64,000 nucleotides of DNA from Candidatus Latescibacterota bacterium (GCA_022819745.1 JAJEGS010000055.1:62001-126000), one strand, 5' to 3'. Counted from the stretch's first letter, positions 41,793 through 51,347 are shown. The notes: generated by a model not told the origin, from the sequence alone. Numbers and translations are program-made.

Positions 41793-42953
41793 GTGAAAGT
41801 TTTGCTGCTATCGCACCTCTACCCCAACGTCATATCTAAGCTCTCTGGAAGTTTTGTCCACAATCAGGCGCGTTTCCTCCAAGATCATTGTCAACTAGAG
41901 GTAGTGGCACCCGTGCCTTGGTTTCCCCTGCCGGGATTTGGGTTGTGGAGTGCCTACCGCCATGTCCCACGCTGCGAAGTGGTGGACGGAATCGAGGTCC
42001 GACATCCCCGCCGCTTCGCCGTACCGCGGCGGATTTTTTTTACTCAGCAGTGGCGTTTTCACCTCAAGGCTTTGCGCAACGCTGTTGCGGGTGTGCCGGA
42101 CATCATCCACGCGCACTGTGCCTATCCCGACGGTCGAGCCGCTGTTGAGTACGGTTCACAAACCGGCCGGCCCGTAGTCATCACGGTCCACGGTTCAGAC
42201 ATTAAGATCCTGCCCAAGCTCAAGCCCCAATGGCGGCAATTGATCGTTGAGGCCCTAACGCAAGCCGCGGCCGTTATTGTCGTCAGCCAAGAGCTGCGCC
42301 GCGAGGTCGTGCAATTGGGCGTCCCGGCCGATAAGGTGCGCTACATTCCCAACGGCGTTGACTGCCGGCTCTTTTCGGCGACCGGGTCGCACCAGCCCGA
42401 TAAAGAGGGATGGCACCTACTTTATGTGGGCCGATTTGTCGAGGCAAAGGGATTGCGCGTCTTGCTAGCGGCATTGGCTAAAGTGCGCAGTCAGGGCCGT
42501 GATGTCTCGTTGACCTTGGTCGGCGGCCACCCTGCGACCGGGACCGCCGATCCTTTCCTACCTCAAGTCAACGACTTGAACCTGTCCGAACATGTGTCGT
42601 TTGAGGATGCGGTACCTTGGGAGGAGCTACCCTCCTATATGGCCGCCGCCGATCTGTTTGTCCTGCCCAGTTTTAGCGAAGGTCTGACCACGTCGCTGGT
42701 GGAGGCCATGGCCTGTGGCCTGCCTGTGGTCGCCACGCGCTGTGGTGGGCCAGAGGAGGTCGTCAATGAGGAGATCGGACGGCTAGTGGTGGTCGGCGAC
42801 GCGGAGGACTTGGCGGCGGGCATCCTCGCGGTGCTGGACGAATACGGCCGCTACGACCGCGCGGCGATCCGCCGACAGGCCGAGGAACGCTACGACTATC
42901 GCCGGGTGGCGGCTCGCATTTGGGCGCTCTACGAGGAGGTGCTAGCCAGATAA
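41793..42953 (+). CDS. Glycosyltransferase, GT4 family
   Basis: 386 aa from GTG 41793 (GAGGATC upstream). GT-B fold: N-terminal LSHLYPN and HAHCAYPDGRAA, C-terminal LYVGRFVEAKGLRVLL, FEDAVPWEELPSYMAAADLFVLPSFSEGLTTSLVEAMACGLPVVAT with the E-x7-E motif. Transfers a sugar from a nucleotide donor to a growing lipid-linked glycan in the cytoplasm. Confidence 0.93.
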   Translation: MKVLLLSHLYPNVISKLSGSFVHNQARFLQDHCQLEVVAPVPWFPLPGFGLWSAYRHVPRCEVVDGIEVRHPRRFAVPRRIFFTQQWRFHLKALRNAVAGVPDIIHAHCAYPDGRAAVEYGSQTGRPVVITVHGSDIKILPKLKPQWRQLIVEALTQAAAVIVVSQELRREVVQLGVPADKVRYIPNGVDCRLFSATGSHQPDKEGWHLLYVGRFVEAKGLRVLLAALAKVRSQGRDVSLTLVGGHPATGTADPFLPQVNDLNLSEHVSFEDAVPWEELPSYMAAADLFVLPSFSEGLTTSLVEAMACGLPVVATRCGGPEEVVNEEIGRLVVVGDAEDLAAGILAVLDEYGRYDRAAIRRQAEERYDYRRVAARIWALYEEVLAR

Positions 42954-43073
42954 TGTCCGCAGATTCCCAACGCTGGCACCAATCCCGGACAACGCGCGGT
43001 ACACGGTTGCATAAATGGATACAAATGACGAAAATATAACGAGATAAGATACACCTTCTACCGTTAGAATCCC

Positions 43074-44213
43074 ATGCTCGTCGCCATTTTTTGGGCCGCT
43101 TTATTCCTCGTCGTCTATACCTATCTGATCTACCCGGTTTTGCTCTGGCTCTTGGCGGCTGGCCGCAAGATGCCCAAGTACGCGCCACTGAGCGAATGGC
43201 CTGGGGTGTCGCTGATCATTGCCGCGCACAACGAAGAAGGCGTATTGCGCGCCAAGTTGGAAAACGCGCTAGCTATGGACTACCCGGCTGAGCGGCTCGA
43301 CATCATCGTCGTCTCAGACGCCTCGACCGATGGCACCGACCGCATCGCCGCTGAATTCGCCGAGCGCGGGGTGCGGCTGCACCGGCAGGAGGTTCGCGGT
43401 GGCAAGACTGAGGCGCAAAACGCGGGTGTGCGCTTGGCGCGGGGGCAGTTCCTCGCGTTCTCAGACGCCAACAGCATGTACGCATCCAATGCGCTCAAGC
43501 GGTTGTTGGCACCCTTTGCCGATGAGCGGATCGGCTGCGTCTGTGGCGAGTTGCAATACGCCAATCCAGACGAGCAAGGCGCAGGCAAGGGCGAAGGCCT
43601 GTACTGGCGCTACGAGCAGTTTCTCAAGCGCCGGGAGAGCTTGCTCAGCTCTGCGCTGGGCGCTAATGGGGCGATCTACGCGCTCCGGCGCAAGCTATTC
43701 GTCGAGCTACGCGGCGATATTATCAGCGACTTTGTCGCGCCTCTGCACGCTTGGCGGCGCGGCTTTCGCATTGCGTACCAGCCAACGGCCGTTGCCACCG
43801 AGTACAGCAGCGGTCGCTTTGGCGACGAGTTCCGCCGCCGCCGCCGCATTGTCTCGCGCTCGCTCTACGGGCTGTGGACCGAAGCTGGCGTGCTCAATCC
43901 GTTCGCACACTTTTTTTTTGCGTTTCAGATGTTTTCCCACAAGCTGCTCCGCTGGCTCGTGCCGGTGTGGCTGTTGGTGGTGCTCGCGGTCAATATCCCA
44001 TTGGCCGTGAGCGAGTACTACGGTGTCTTGCTCGCGCTGCAAGTGGCTTTCTACGGCTTGGCCGCATTGGGCCTCTTGCTGCCGGAATGGCTTGGGCGGT
44101 ATTGGCTCTTCTATGTGCCGGCCTATTTCACCGCCACCAATTGGGGTACTCTGCTGGGACTGCTGAGCTTCCTGATGGGTCGCCGCCACCGCGTCTGGCA
44201 GCCCGCGAGGTAG
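43074..44213 (+). CDS. Membrane glycosyltransferase, GT2 family
   Basis: 379 aa. One N-terminal membrane helix, GT2 core with LIIAAHNEEGVLRAKLENAL, VVSDASTDGTDRIA, FSDANSMY, GANGAIYALRR and the processive-type R-x-R-R region (FRRRRRIVSRSL), then three to four C-terminal helices. Resembles BcsA/NodC-like enzymes. The 120-bp gap before it is AT-rich and could hold a second promoter. Confidence 0.9.
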   Translation: MLVAIFWAALFLVVYTYLIYPVLLWLLAAGRKMPKYAPLSEWPGVSLIIAAHNEEGVLRAKLENALAMDYPAERLDIIVVSDASTDGTDRIAAEFAERGVRLHRQEVRGGKTEAQNAGVRLARGQFLAFSDANSMYASNALKRLLAPFADERIGCVCGELQYANPDEQGAGKGEGLYWRYEQFLKRRESLLSSALGANGAIYALRRKLFVELRGDIISDFVAPLHAWRRGFRIAYQPTAVATEYSSGRFGDEFRRRRRIVSRSLYGLWTEAGVLNPFAHFFFAFQMFSHKLLRWLVPVWLLVVLAVNIPLAVSEYYGVLLALQVAFYGLAALGLLLPEWLGRYWLFYVPAYFTATNWGTLLGLLSFLMGRRHRVWQPAR

Positions 44214-44220
44214 AGCGTTT

Positions 44221-45675
44221 ATGTCGCGCCTGAAACGCATCGTCCTGCTGTTGTTGAGCGACACTGTCGCCGTTAGTTTGGCATCGGTTTTCTTCGTTTG
44301 GATGAAGTTGGCCGGCGGCGGACTGGAGATCGTTCGCCACAATTACGAGCGGCTCTATCCAGACGCTGTGGATGGGCCGACTTTCTGGTATGCGCTGGGC
44401 TATTACTCGGATGTGCTGCCGTTGATAAGCGGCTGCTGGCTGCTGCTGTTCCTGTTTTTTGGCTTCTACCAATCCTCTCTGTCTAGCTCGCGCTTCGACG
44501 AAATATACGAGGTCCTCAAGGTAGTTACCTTGGGCATCTTGCTGGCCATGGTCGCCACCTTTGACCGCGACATCCGCCTTACTCGATTGCTGGTCTTGTT
44601 CTACTGGCTGGGCATGGTCGCGCTGGTAGCGGGTGGGCGAGTGCTAGTGCGCAGCTTTGAGCGGCAGCTCTTGCTGCGCGGCATTGGCCTTAGGCGCACG
44701 GCTATCGTGGGCGTGAACGCGCGCGGCGTACGGTTGTTGCGCGCGTTGCGTGCGGCACCGGCGCAGGGGTATGAGATCGTGGGTCTTGTGCGGGCGCACG
44801 GCGAGAACGATCACGCGGCTATTGACGGCCTGCCCGTGCTCGGTGCAGTAAGTGATCTGCGAACCATCCTCGCGGCCGAGGGCATTGAGGCCGTGCTCAT
44901 CGCCCTGCAAGCCAATTCGCACGAAGAGATCATGCAGATCGTCGAGGAGGTCGAGGGGCTACCGGTTTTCTTTGGCATCACGCCCGACCTGTACGACATT
45001 GTGACCGGCCACGTGCGCACGACGCAGATTTACGGCGTGCCGCTGATGGAGCTCACGCCCGAGTTGATGCCGGCTTGGCAGCGGACGGTCAAGCGGCTCA
45101 TCGACGTGGTGGTGGCCGTTGTCGTGCTCGCAGGCTTGGCCCCGTTGTGGCTATTGGTGGCCGCGGCGATTAAGCTGACCTCCAAGGGGCCGGTGTTTTT
45201 TCGCCAAGAGCGCGTCGGCGAGGGGGGCCGGACCTTTGCGATGCTCAAATTCCGCTCGATGTACATAGATGCCGAGGAAAAGACCGGGCCGGTGTGGGCC
45301 AAGGGTGCCGACCCACGGGTGACCCCGATTGGCCGAGTGCTGCGCGCCCTGCACTTGGACGAGATTCCCCAGTGCATCAACTTCCTGCGCGGCGACATGA
45401 GCTTGGTCGGCCCACGGCCCGAACGCCCGTTTTTCGTCGAGCAATTCAAGAAGCAGATTCCCTTGTACATGCGGCGTTTCAACGTCAAGCCCGGCCTGTT
45501 GGGCTGGGCGCAATCCAAGCACGAGTTCGACCTCGATTCCAAGGACGTGGTGGGCATTGCCCGCGAGCGGCTGGAGTACGATTTATACTACATTGAGAAC
45601 ATGTCGCTCAGGTTGGACTTCAAAATTATGCTGCAAACGGTGTGGTTCGTGCTGACTGGCAAGAGCACGCGCTGA
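44221..45675 (+). CDS. Initiating polyprenyl-phosphate glycosyl-1-phosphate transferase (WcaJ-type)
   Basis: 484 aa, ATG 8 bp after the GT2 stop. Four N-terminal helices, a CoA_binding_3 domain (about 155-280, TAIVGVNARGVRLLRAL), then a membrane-entry helix and the catalytic domain: FFRQERVGEGGRTFAMLKFRSM, LDEIPQCINFLRGDMSLVGPRPERP. Transfers a hexose-1-phosphate to undecaprenyl phosphate to start each repeat unit. The truncated relative at 232 lacks exactly the last domain. Confidence 0.93.
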   Translation: MSRLKRIVLLLLSDTVAVSLASVFFVWMKLAGGGLEIVRHNYERLYPDAVDGPTFWYALGYYSDVLPLISGCWLLLFLFFGFYQSSLSSSRFDEIYEVLKVVTLGILLAMVATFDRDIRLTRLLVLFYWLGMVALVAGGRVLVRSFERQLLLRGIGLRRTAIVGVNARGVRLLRALRAAPAQGYEIVGLVRAHGENDHAAIDGLPVLGAVSDLRTILAAEGIEAVLIALQANSHEEIMQIVEEVEGLPVFFGITPDLYDIVTGHVRTTQIYGVPLMELTPELMPAWQRTVKRLIDVVVAVVVLAGLAPLWLLVAAAIKLTSKGPVFFRQERVGEGGRTFAMLKFRSMYIDAEEKTGPVWAKGADPRVTPIGRVLRALHLDEIPQCINFLRGDMSLVGPRPERPFFVEQFKKQIPLYMRRFNVKPGLLGWAQSKHEFDLDSKDVVGIARERLEYDLYYIENMSLRLDFKIMLQTVWFVLTGKSTR

Positions 45676-45681
45676 TCTTCC

Positions 45682-46332
45682 TCAGATAAGCTCTCGAATC
45701 TTCTTGTGAAAGTAGCAGAAACTGGGCGATGCGTTGATAGCTACGTCCATGTGTGAAGCTATGCGCTCTGCCCATATCGACTTTTCTTGGCCGATTGCTG
45801 TCCACCCCTTCTTTTTTAGCTCGTTTGCGCCGCCTTGGGATACTGCGTCCGCCAAGAGTTCCCATGTGCCGCAAATGTCGTCGTTTTTGTAACGACTCAG
45901 GACATTGTCCTTGGCTTTCGGGTAAGCTGCCTTGATCGCGGGAATATCGCCGAGTAGCCAGGCTTCACCTTCTTCTATGGCGATGCAAAACCGGGTTTCT
46001 GGTTTGGGATTGCACGCATTTAGGACAGAGAAGAGTTCTTGGCGAAATTCTTTCAGACACTTGTCGTCTAGGTCGCAAACCAGAATCACCACTGCTGGAT
46101 AGTTAGGGGGATAGTCGGCAAATGTCTTCCCATACCCTCTGAGCAAACTGGGAAGTCGGTCGAGCAAAATGCGCTTGTTCGCTTCGGTGCCACTCTTGAG
46201 GTTTCTGGGGATGCGGCCGATTCCTCGGTATGCAATGACCCTGCATGTATGTTGGTTGCCGATGATTTTTGGAATCAGAATGTCGAGTGCCTTTTTACCG
46301 GACTGGTCTTCGACGAGTACCTCAAAGTGCAT
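45682..46332 (-). CDS. DUF4276-type TOPRIM-like protein, ATPase partner
   Basis: 216 aa from ATG 46332, 4 bp after the ATPase stop with GAGGTGA overlapping that stop; an ORF start 42 bp upstream would overlap the ATPase. Acidic residues occur in the TOPRIM order: Glu in LVEDQSGKKAL (strand 1), Asp-Asp in VCDLDDKCL, Glu in IAIEEGEAWLLGD. DUF4276 proteins show this pattern and usually follow AAA ATPases. The likely role is a nuclease or effector controlled by the ATPase, possibly anti-phage; untested. Confidence 0.75.
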   Translation of the reverse strand: MHFEVLVEDQSGKKALDILIPKIIGNQHTCRVIAYRGIGRIPRNLKSGTEANKRILLDRLPSLLRGYGKTFADYPPNYPAVVILVCDLDDKCLKEFRQELFSVLNACNPKPETRFCIAIEEGEAWLLGDIPAIKAAYPKAKDNVLSRYKNDDICGTWELLADAVSQGGANELKKKGWTAIGQEKSIWAERIASHMDVAINASPSFCYFHKKIRELI

Positions 46333-46336
46333 CCAA

Positions 46337-47608
46337 TCACCTCGCGTCGAGATAGTCGCTGTACCAGAGGCCACCCAACGGCAACCCTTCCTCGACCATG
46401 TTGTTCACGATGGGATCGTCGCTTGCCCGGCGAATCGTCGAAAAGCCGTCTTCGCCTTTTTCCAAAATCCAGACTTCTTGCGGCTCTAAAGCATCGACGA
46501 AGTATGGCTGGTGCGTCGTGACAAAAACTTGCGAACCGCTACGGGCCCTAGCGTGTTCGCGGAATTCGTTGGCTAGGGTCTCTAGGAGTTTATGGTACAG
46601 GCCGTTTTCTGGCTCTTCAATGCAGAGGAATGGGGACGGGCTCGGATCTTCGAGCAGCAACAGATAGGCGAATACCTTGAGCGTCCCGTCGGAAACTTGC
46701 TGGGCATAGAACGGCTCTTGGAATCCTTTGTCATTAAACCTAATCAGCAACCGACCGTCATTGGTTCTTTCCGTGTCGATCTTGTGTATGCCCGGAATTT
46801 TTTCGGCAATCTTCTTTAGCATAGCCTGAAAACGCCGTGGATGTTCGCGCTCCATGAATTGCACGACGTTGCCGAGATTGTCGCCATGGATGTTGAGACG
46901 GCTCTGTGGGCCGGCCAGTGGTAGGCTGCGGGCTGCGTCGGGAGTGAAGTAACTGAGATACCATCCCTCGATGAAGCGGCGAAAAGCGGAAATTCGCGGG
47001 TGTTGTTTCAGGGCACCAAGCGTGGCAATGCCGAGCTTGCGCTGGTCTTCCAATCTGATCCATTCGGCATCTTGGGGTTTTTCCCCTTCCTTTATCGACA
47101 TATCTAACTTGGTAATATCGAATCCTTCTGATGTTTCATCGATTTGCTTACCTGCTTGCTTTCCCTTCCAAACCGCGCCTACGCCTAATACCAGAAAAAG
47201 AAAAAAGAGTGATTGATCATTTCTCAGATTCTCTTTCATGATTTCTGATACAACATAAGGACGCCCTAATCTGTCCTCCCCAATGGCGATCTGATAGGTA
47301 ATAGATCGGGCGTTCCTCTGTTGCCTGTAACACACTTCGAACTCGATGGGGCCTGTTTCCCCCTGCGTCCGCATCCTCTCAAAGCCGCCACGCCCGCGTG
47401 CGTCGCAGGCCTCCTCAACGCCGAGTTTCAGGGCATCGGCTAGAAATCCGAACGCATCGAACAAGGCGCTCTTTCCCACGCCATTTTTACCGATCACCGC
47501 TGTTATGGGGGTAAGCGGTTGGCTATTAGGTTGGTTCCACAGACGGCCCAGCGTAACGTCTTTGAGCACCTTGAAATTTTTTATTCGCAAGCCTTCTATT
47601 TTAGCCAT
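46337..47608 (-). CDS. AAA_21/OLD-like SMC-type ATPase
   Basis: 423 aa from ATG 47608 with GAGGACAG upstream. GLRIKNFKVLKDVTLG start, Walker A GKNGVGKSALFDAF, signature-like QQVSDGTLKVFAYLLLL, Walker B FLCIEEPENGLY and a switch His in TTHQPYFVDAL. This is the ATPase architecture of OLD-family, PARIS and similar defence proteins. It is translationally coupled to the TOPRIM-like gene. Flanked by polysaccharide and unrelated genes, so the pair is probably a mobile insert. Confidence 0.88.
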   Translation of the reverse strand: MAKIEGLRIKNFKVLKDVTLGRLWNQPNSQPLTPITAVIGKNGVGKSALFDAFGFLADALKLGVEEACDARGRGGFERMRTQGETGPIEFEVCYRQQRNARSITYQIAIGEDRLGRPYVVSEIMKENLRNDQSLFFLFLVLGVGAVWKGKQAGKQIDETSEGFDITKLDMSIKEGEKPQDAEWIRLEDQRKLGIATLGALKQHPRISAFRRFIEGWYLSYFTPDAARSLPLAGPQSRLNIHGDNLGNVVQFMEREHPRRFQAMLKKIAEKIPGIHKIDTERTNDGRLLIRFNDKGFQEPFYAQQVSDGTLKVFAYLLLLEDPSPSPFLCIEEPENGLYHKLLETLANEFREHARARSGSQVFVTTHQPYFVDALEPQEVWILEKGEDGFSTIRRASDDPIVNNMVEEGLPLGGLWYSDYLDAR

Positions 47609-47749
47609 CTTACTGTCCTCATCGGCATTGTCGCCTGAATCCATGCACTCTCTTAAGTCAAGCTAAGCCGTCGAATAAAGACAAGTTCCTTTCAATGCTG
47701 TTGGGGCGATAGTGACGTAGAAATGCCGCGCTTACCTCACGTCTTTGCC

Positions 47750-48112
47750 TCATGCCTTGAGCGCCAGATGGACGAGTGCCCAGACGCGGCCGTCTTTCAC
47801 TGTTCCGGCTAGGCGCAGCCAGCCGCCGTAATGCGACACCCGCACAAAGGACGGCTTGTCGAGTACGTGTTGTGCGACGAAGTTCAGACGCGATCCTTCG
47901 TCGCACCAGTGGATGCCGTCGGGCGATATCTGCACCCGTACCTCGGCGTCGATCAAAGAGTTGGGCTGCGAGTCCTCTTCTTCAAAGCGGAGCATGCGCA
48001 CGAAGAAAATGGCTTCGTGGCTCCAGCCGACCTCGTACGGCTCGGTGATAAAGTCGCCTTCCCAGCGCTGATTGCGTTCTACGACGACGGTGTGGCTCTG
48101 TCGCATACTCAT
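47750..48112 (-). CDS. Uncharacterised protein (120 aa), second of a pair
   Basis: ATG 48112 overlaps the previous stop by 4 bp (ATGA). Mostly beta: VVVERNQRWEGDFITEPYEVGW, VRVQISPDGIHWCDEG, FVRVSHYGGWLRLAG. The pattern resembles small beta-sandwich proteins that measure binding to a sugar or polymer, but no family is certain. Works presumably with the upstream gene. Confidence 0.65.
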   Translation of the reverse strand: MSMRQSHTVVVERNQRWEGDFITEPYEVGWSHEAIFFVRMLRFEEEDSQPNSLIDAEVRVQISPDGIHWCDEGSRLNFVAQHVLDKPSFVRVSHYGGWLRLAGTVKDGRVWALVHLALKA

Positions 48113-48969
48113 TGCACAAACTCCCCGGATAACAACACAGAGTCGATGTAGAGAAAGGCCCGCTTATCCATGTCGGCTTCGACCCAAAAGGCCGCGTTGA
48201 GCATACACCACAGATTGGCCATGGCCGGCAGTTCAATACAGTGCATCCCCTCCGGCCCAAAAGTTTGGTCGTTGCACTGAAACCCGGTGAAAGCCCGCCG
48301 TTTGAGGTCCAAGCCGATGCGCAGATAGTGCCAGTTCATTTTGGTGGCGATTTCGTTGTAGCACAAAAGCTGCGGCTCGCCCGGCACATTCTCCCAGCCC
48401 TCTGGCCCCAAGTGGAAATGCGACACGGTTTTGCCGCTGCCGCCAATGGGCTGTACCGACCGAGTGGCGGGCTTAGTCTGCCAGCGTCCTTGCCGTTGTC
48501 CTCTCTCGGCGTTGAGGTAGCGCAAGTGAGGCATCCAACGCCGCCCTTGGGGGTTGCCGTCCTGCACGTCGAAGAGCACGCCCCAAGCGCGGACGTCCAT
48601 TTCGCCGAGCTTGAGTTCGGACGCTTCGGGCTTGAACGCGAAATAGCACTCCAACTGCACTTGGCCCAGTGCCCGAAAGGTGTGCCGCTTGATGCCTACG
48701 GAGAGGCCGCCGGCCTGCGGACGGGTGGCCAGCTTGAGAGCATAGGTGCCTTCCATCGAACCAGCCGTGCCAGTGTCCCACATCGTCAGGTTGCTCAACA
48801 TGGGAGGGCGCAGGTCTTGGTAGTCGGGTAGCATGGTGTCGAGCGAGTCTTCGTAATTGCCGATCAGTCCGGTCCAGCCGTTTAGTCCTGCATCGAAATC
48901 GTCGTAGCACAGAATGCGCGCAAGCGGGTCAAAGCGGCTGAGCCGAGGATTGGCTAGCAATGATTCCAC
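48109..48969 (-). CDS. Uncharacterised beta-sandwich protein (DUF6772-like?)
   Basis: 286 aa from GTG 48969. LCYDDFDAGLNGWTGLIGNY near residue 20 and repeated aromatic strands (QLECYFAFKPEAS, NWHYLRIGLDLKRRAFTGFQCND) suggest a concanavalin/laminin-G-like sandwich, as in sugar-binding or glycoside-processing proteins. No signal peptide. I tentatively relate it to DUF6772; not certain. Near sugar-acid genes. Confidence 0.6.
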   Translation of the reverse strand: MESLLANPRLSRFDPLARILCYDDFDAGLNGWTGLIGNYEDSLDTMLPDYQDLRPPMLSNLTMWDTGTAGSMEGTYALKLATRPQAGGLSVGIKRHTFRALGQVQLECYFAFKPEASELKLGEMDVRAWGVLFDVQDGNPQGRRWMPHLRYLNAERGQRQGRWQTKPATRSVQPIGGSGKTVSHFHLGPEGWENVPGEPQLLCYNEIATKMNWHYLRIGLDLKRRAFTGFQCNDQTFGPEGMHCIELPAMANLWCMLNAAFWVEADMDKRAFLYIDSVLLSGEFVQ

Positions 48970-49016
48970 AGTATGCTCCGGTGTTAGGATGGGTGGTTAA
49001 ATGAACTTTCACCAAT

Positions 49017-49050
49017 AAAAAACCCCGCCGAACAGTGCGCTCAGCGGGGT
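49017..49050 (-). terminator. Intrinsic terminator of the 49.6-kb secreted-protein gene
   Basis: On the minus strand ACCCCGC (49050-49044) pairs with GCGGGGT (49028-49022), followed by a T6 run (49022-49017). It ends the gene at 49076-49576. Confidence 0.85.
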
Positions 49051-49075
49051 CCGTACGTCTGATGGAACAGACGCA

Positions 49076-49576
49076 CTACTCGGCGGCTGTCGCTTTGACT
49101 TGACCCCAAGTCACGGCCTCAACAGCCGTGCTTATCTGAGGGGCAACCCAGCGCGCGGGCACGATCGGCGACGCAACCCAGCGGCCGTTGACCTCAGCCT
49201 CCGCGGAAACGCCATAAACCACGGACTCGGGATTCGACAGTTCTGGAAGAAGTTCCATACTGTACCGACCCTGAGCAGGCATGGCTTCCACATGGCCCCA
49301 CGGCACAAAGTTGGGCTGTGTTTCGGCGGGCTCAACGATCTCTCCACCGGCTTCGACTTCGATCTCATCGGGGTCGAAAACCTGCAAATAGATCGCGTAG
49401 CGGGTTGCGTCTTCGACCTCCTCCCACTCAACCAGCACGAACTGGGACTGAGGGCTAGCAAGGCTAACCCTTACGTCTTCCGGTCCCATAAGCTCCATGG
49501 CACCGTGAGGACATTGCGCCCAAGCCGCGCTCGCGAACGCGAGAGCAACGCCGGCCATTAGCATCTGCTTTTTCAT
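49076..49576 (-). CDS. Secreted protein with FN3-like domain
   Basis: 166 aa, ATG 49576 after AAGGAGG. Signal peptide (MKKQMLMAGVALAFASAAWA). The mature part has WEEVEDATRYAIYLQVFDPDE, a fibronectin-type-III-like strand pattern, and ends VEAVTWGQVKATAAE. No enzyme motif. Monocistronic with its own terminator. Confidence 0.7.
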   Translation of the reverse strand: MKKQMLMAGVALAFASAAWAQCPHGAMELMGPEDVRVSLASPQSQFVLVEWEEVEDATRYAIYLQVFDPDEIEVEAGGEIVEPAETQPNFVPWGHVEAMPAQGRYSMELLPELSNPESVVYGVSAEAEVNGRWVASPIVPARWVAPQISTAVEAVTWGQVKATAAE

Positions 49577-49662
49577 AAGGCACCTCCTTAGAAAGAGTAG
49601 ATACTGCTAGATAAAATACCACCATTTCTGGCAGAGTCCAAATTTTTTATCTCCACCCGCCT

Positions 49663-50439
49663 CTATTGGTCGCCGCGTGGGTCGGCGCGCAAGGTCGCTA
49701 GGTGATCGGCGAGGACTTGTACGCCGTAGCGGAGGGCATTGCCGACGTTGAGGAATCGATATCCCCAGCGAGTTTTCTCTTGGATCTCGGACACGTCCAT
49801 TAGCGTAGTGCCCACGGCGATCCCTGTGTCCGCTAGCTGTTGCGGCACGTCGCGCATGATTTGCTGCACTTGCCGCGACCCGGTGTCGGTGATCGTCCCC
49901 ACGGTCGCTGACAGGTCCAACGGCCCGACGAAAATCACGTCAATGCCGGGCACGCGCTTGATCTCGTCCAGGTTGTCGTAGGCCCGTTGGCTTTCGAGTT
50001 GGAGGACGACGAGCGTTTCCTCGTTGGCGGTTTTGATGACCTCGTTCCAGTCAGCACCGGCGATGTGGGTCCACATGGGTGAGAGACCGCGCCGGCCTTC
50101 GGGTGCGTAGCGGGCGGCTTCGACTGCGGCGGCGGCTTCTTCAGCCGTATCGACTTGCGGCACCATCACGGCTACTGCACCCGCGTCGTACGCCTTCTTA
50201 ATGAGCGCCGGGTCGTTCCACGCGACGCGCACCATGGGTGCGACGCTGCGCATCCGCGCCAGTACTAAGATCGAGTCGAGCGCTTCGGTGGCGTGGGGCA
50301 TGTGTTCGGTATCGGCCCAGATAAAATCGGGACCGGTGGAAATGATCAACCCGGCCACGTGTGGGGTGGGAGCCGACAGGCTGGTGCCGAGGAGGATTTC
50401 GCCGCTGCGCAAACGCGCTTTCAGGTTGTTGGGATACAT
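49663..50439 (-). CDS. HpcH/HpaI-type 2-keto-3-deoxy aldolase
   Basis: 258 aa, GGAG before ATG 50439. Class II aldolase: catalytic His region ADTEHMPHATEAL, Arg in MVRVAWNDPALIKKAYDAGA, metal Glu/Asp in LQLESQRAYDNLDEI and FVGPLDLSATVG. Cleaves 2-keto-3-deoxy sugar acids to pyruvate and an aldehyde. Together with the mannonate-dehydratase-like gene at 51383 it could form a sugar-acid route. Confidence 0.88.
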   Translation of the reverse strand: MYPNNLKARLRSGEILLGTSLSAPTPHVAGLIISTGPDFIWADTEHMPHATEALDSILVLARMRSVAPMVRVAWNDPALIKKAYDAGAVAVMVPQVDTAEEAAAAVEAARYAPEGRRGLSPMWTHIAGADWNEVIKTANEETLVVLQLESQRAYDNLDEIKRVPGIDVIFVGPLDLSATVGTITDTGSRQVQQIMRDVPQQLADTGIAVGTTLMDVSEIQEKTRWGYRFLNVGNALRYGVQVLADHLATLRADPRGDQ

Positions 50440-50456
50440 GGATAGCTCCGTTGGAA

Positions 50457-51266
50457 TTAGCCGTACAGTGAGTAGAAGATGAGGCCACCGAGCAGGATGC
50501 GATAGGCGGCAAACGAGTAGGTGCCGTGGCGCTGGAGGAAGCGGAGTAAGAAGCCGATGGACAGATAGCCGCTGACGGCGGCGGCGAGAATCCCCAGCAC
50601 CAAACTCAGCAGCCCAGCGCTACCTAGGCCTCCTTCGAGCAGGGCGAATAGTTGCAAGAGGCCGCTGGCGCCAATGGCTGGCAGGCCGAGCAAAAAGGAG
50701 AAGCGGGCAGCGTCTGCACGCTGGAGACCCACGAAAAGCCCGCCCATGATGGTTGAACCAGACCGCGAACACCCGGGAATCAGGGCGAGAGCTTGGCACA
50801 GGCCGATGAGCTGGATGGACCAGAAACCGAGGTCTTGCATGGTGCGCTCGCGTCGCCCCACGCGTTCGGCCAGTATCAAGAACAGCGCGAGGACGATCAA
50901 GCTTGTGGCGATGAGGGGGAGTTGGCGCGCCTCGGTCTCGATAAAGTCGCGTCCCCCGAGGCCGAGCACGGCAATGGGCACAGTGCCCACGGCAATGGAC
51001 CACGCCATGCGGCAGTCAGGACTGTGGTTGAAGTTGCGGTGCACCACCCCTTGCAGCACGGCGACGACCAGTCTTTTGACATCGGCGGTGAAGTACGCGA
51101 ATACGGCCGCGAGCGTTCCCAGTTGGATCACCGCAGAAAACGCCGCGCCTGGATCGTCCCAGCCGAGAAAGTGAGGCACTACTCGCAGGTGAGCTGTACT
51201 GCTGATGGGCAGGAATTCGGTCAGACCTTGGACTAGGCCTAAGATGAGTGCTTGTAGCCAGTGCAT
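50457..51266 (-). CDS. uppP: Undecaprenyl-diphosphatase (BacA/UppP)
   Basis: 269 aa, about eight membrane helices. Signature GLVQGLTEFLPISSTAHLRV at the N-terminus and the PGCSRSGSTIMGGLFVGL phosphatase loop. Regenerates undecaprenyl phosphate for peptidoglycan and glycan export. Divergent from the 51383 gene. Confidence 0.95.
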   Translation of the reverse strand: MHWLQALILGLVQGLTEFLPISSTAHLRVVPHFLGWDDPGAAFSAVIQLGTLAAVFAYFTADVKRLVVAVLQGVVHRNFNHSPDCRMAWSIAVGTVPIAVLGLGGRDFIETEARQLPLIATSLIVLALFLILAERVGRRERTMQDLGFWSIQLIGLCQALALIPGCSRSGSTIMGGLFVGLQRADAARFSFLLGLPAIGASGLLQLFALLEGGLGSAGLLSLVLGILAAAVSGYLSIGFLLRFLQRHGTYSFAAYRILLGGLIFYSLYG

Positions 51267-51317
51267 GGAGGGATTAAGCTAACCGTCGCCGCCCGCCCCG
51301 ACAAGGACGGCACGCCC

Positions 51318-51347
51318 TTGACAAAAATGCGGGCCAGTGTGCAGAAT
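51318..51347 (+). promoter_or_regulatory. Likely promoter of the mannonate dehydratase-like gene
   Basis: TTGACA (51318-51323), 18-bp spacer, CAGAAT (51342-51347, 4/6), 36 bp before ATG 51383 and its AAGGAG site. Confidence 0.5.
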
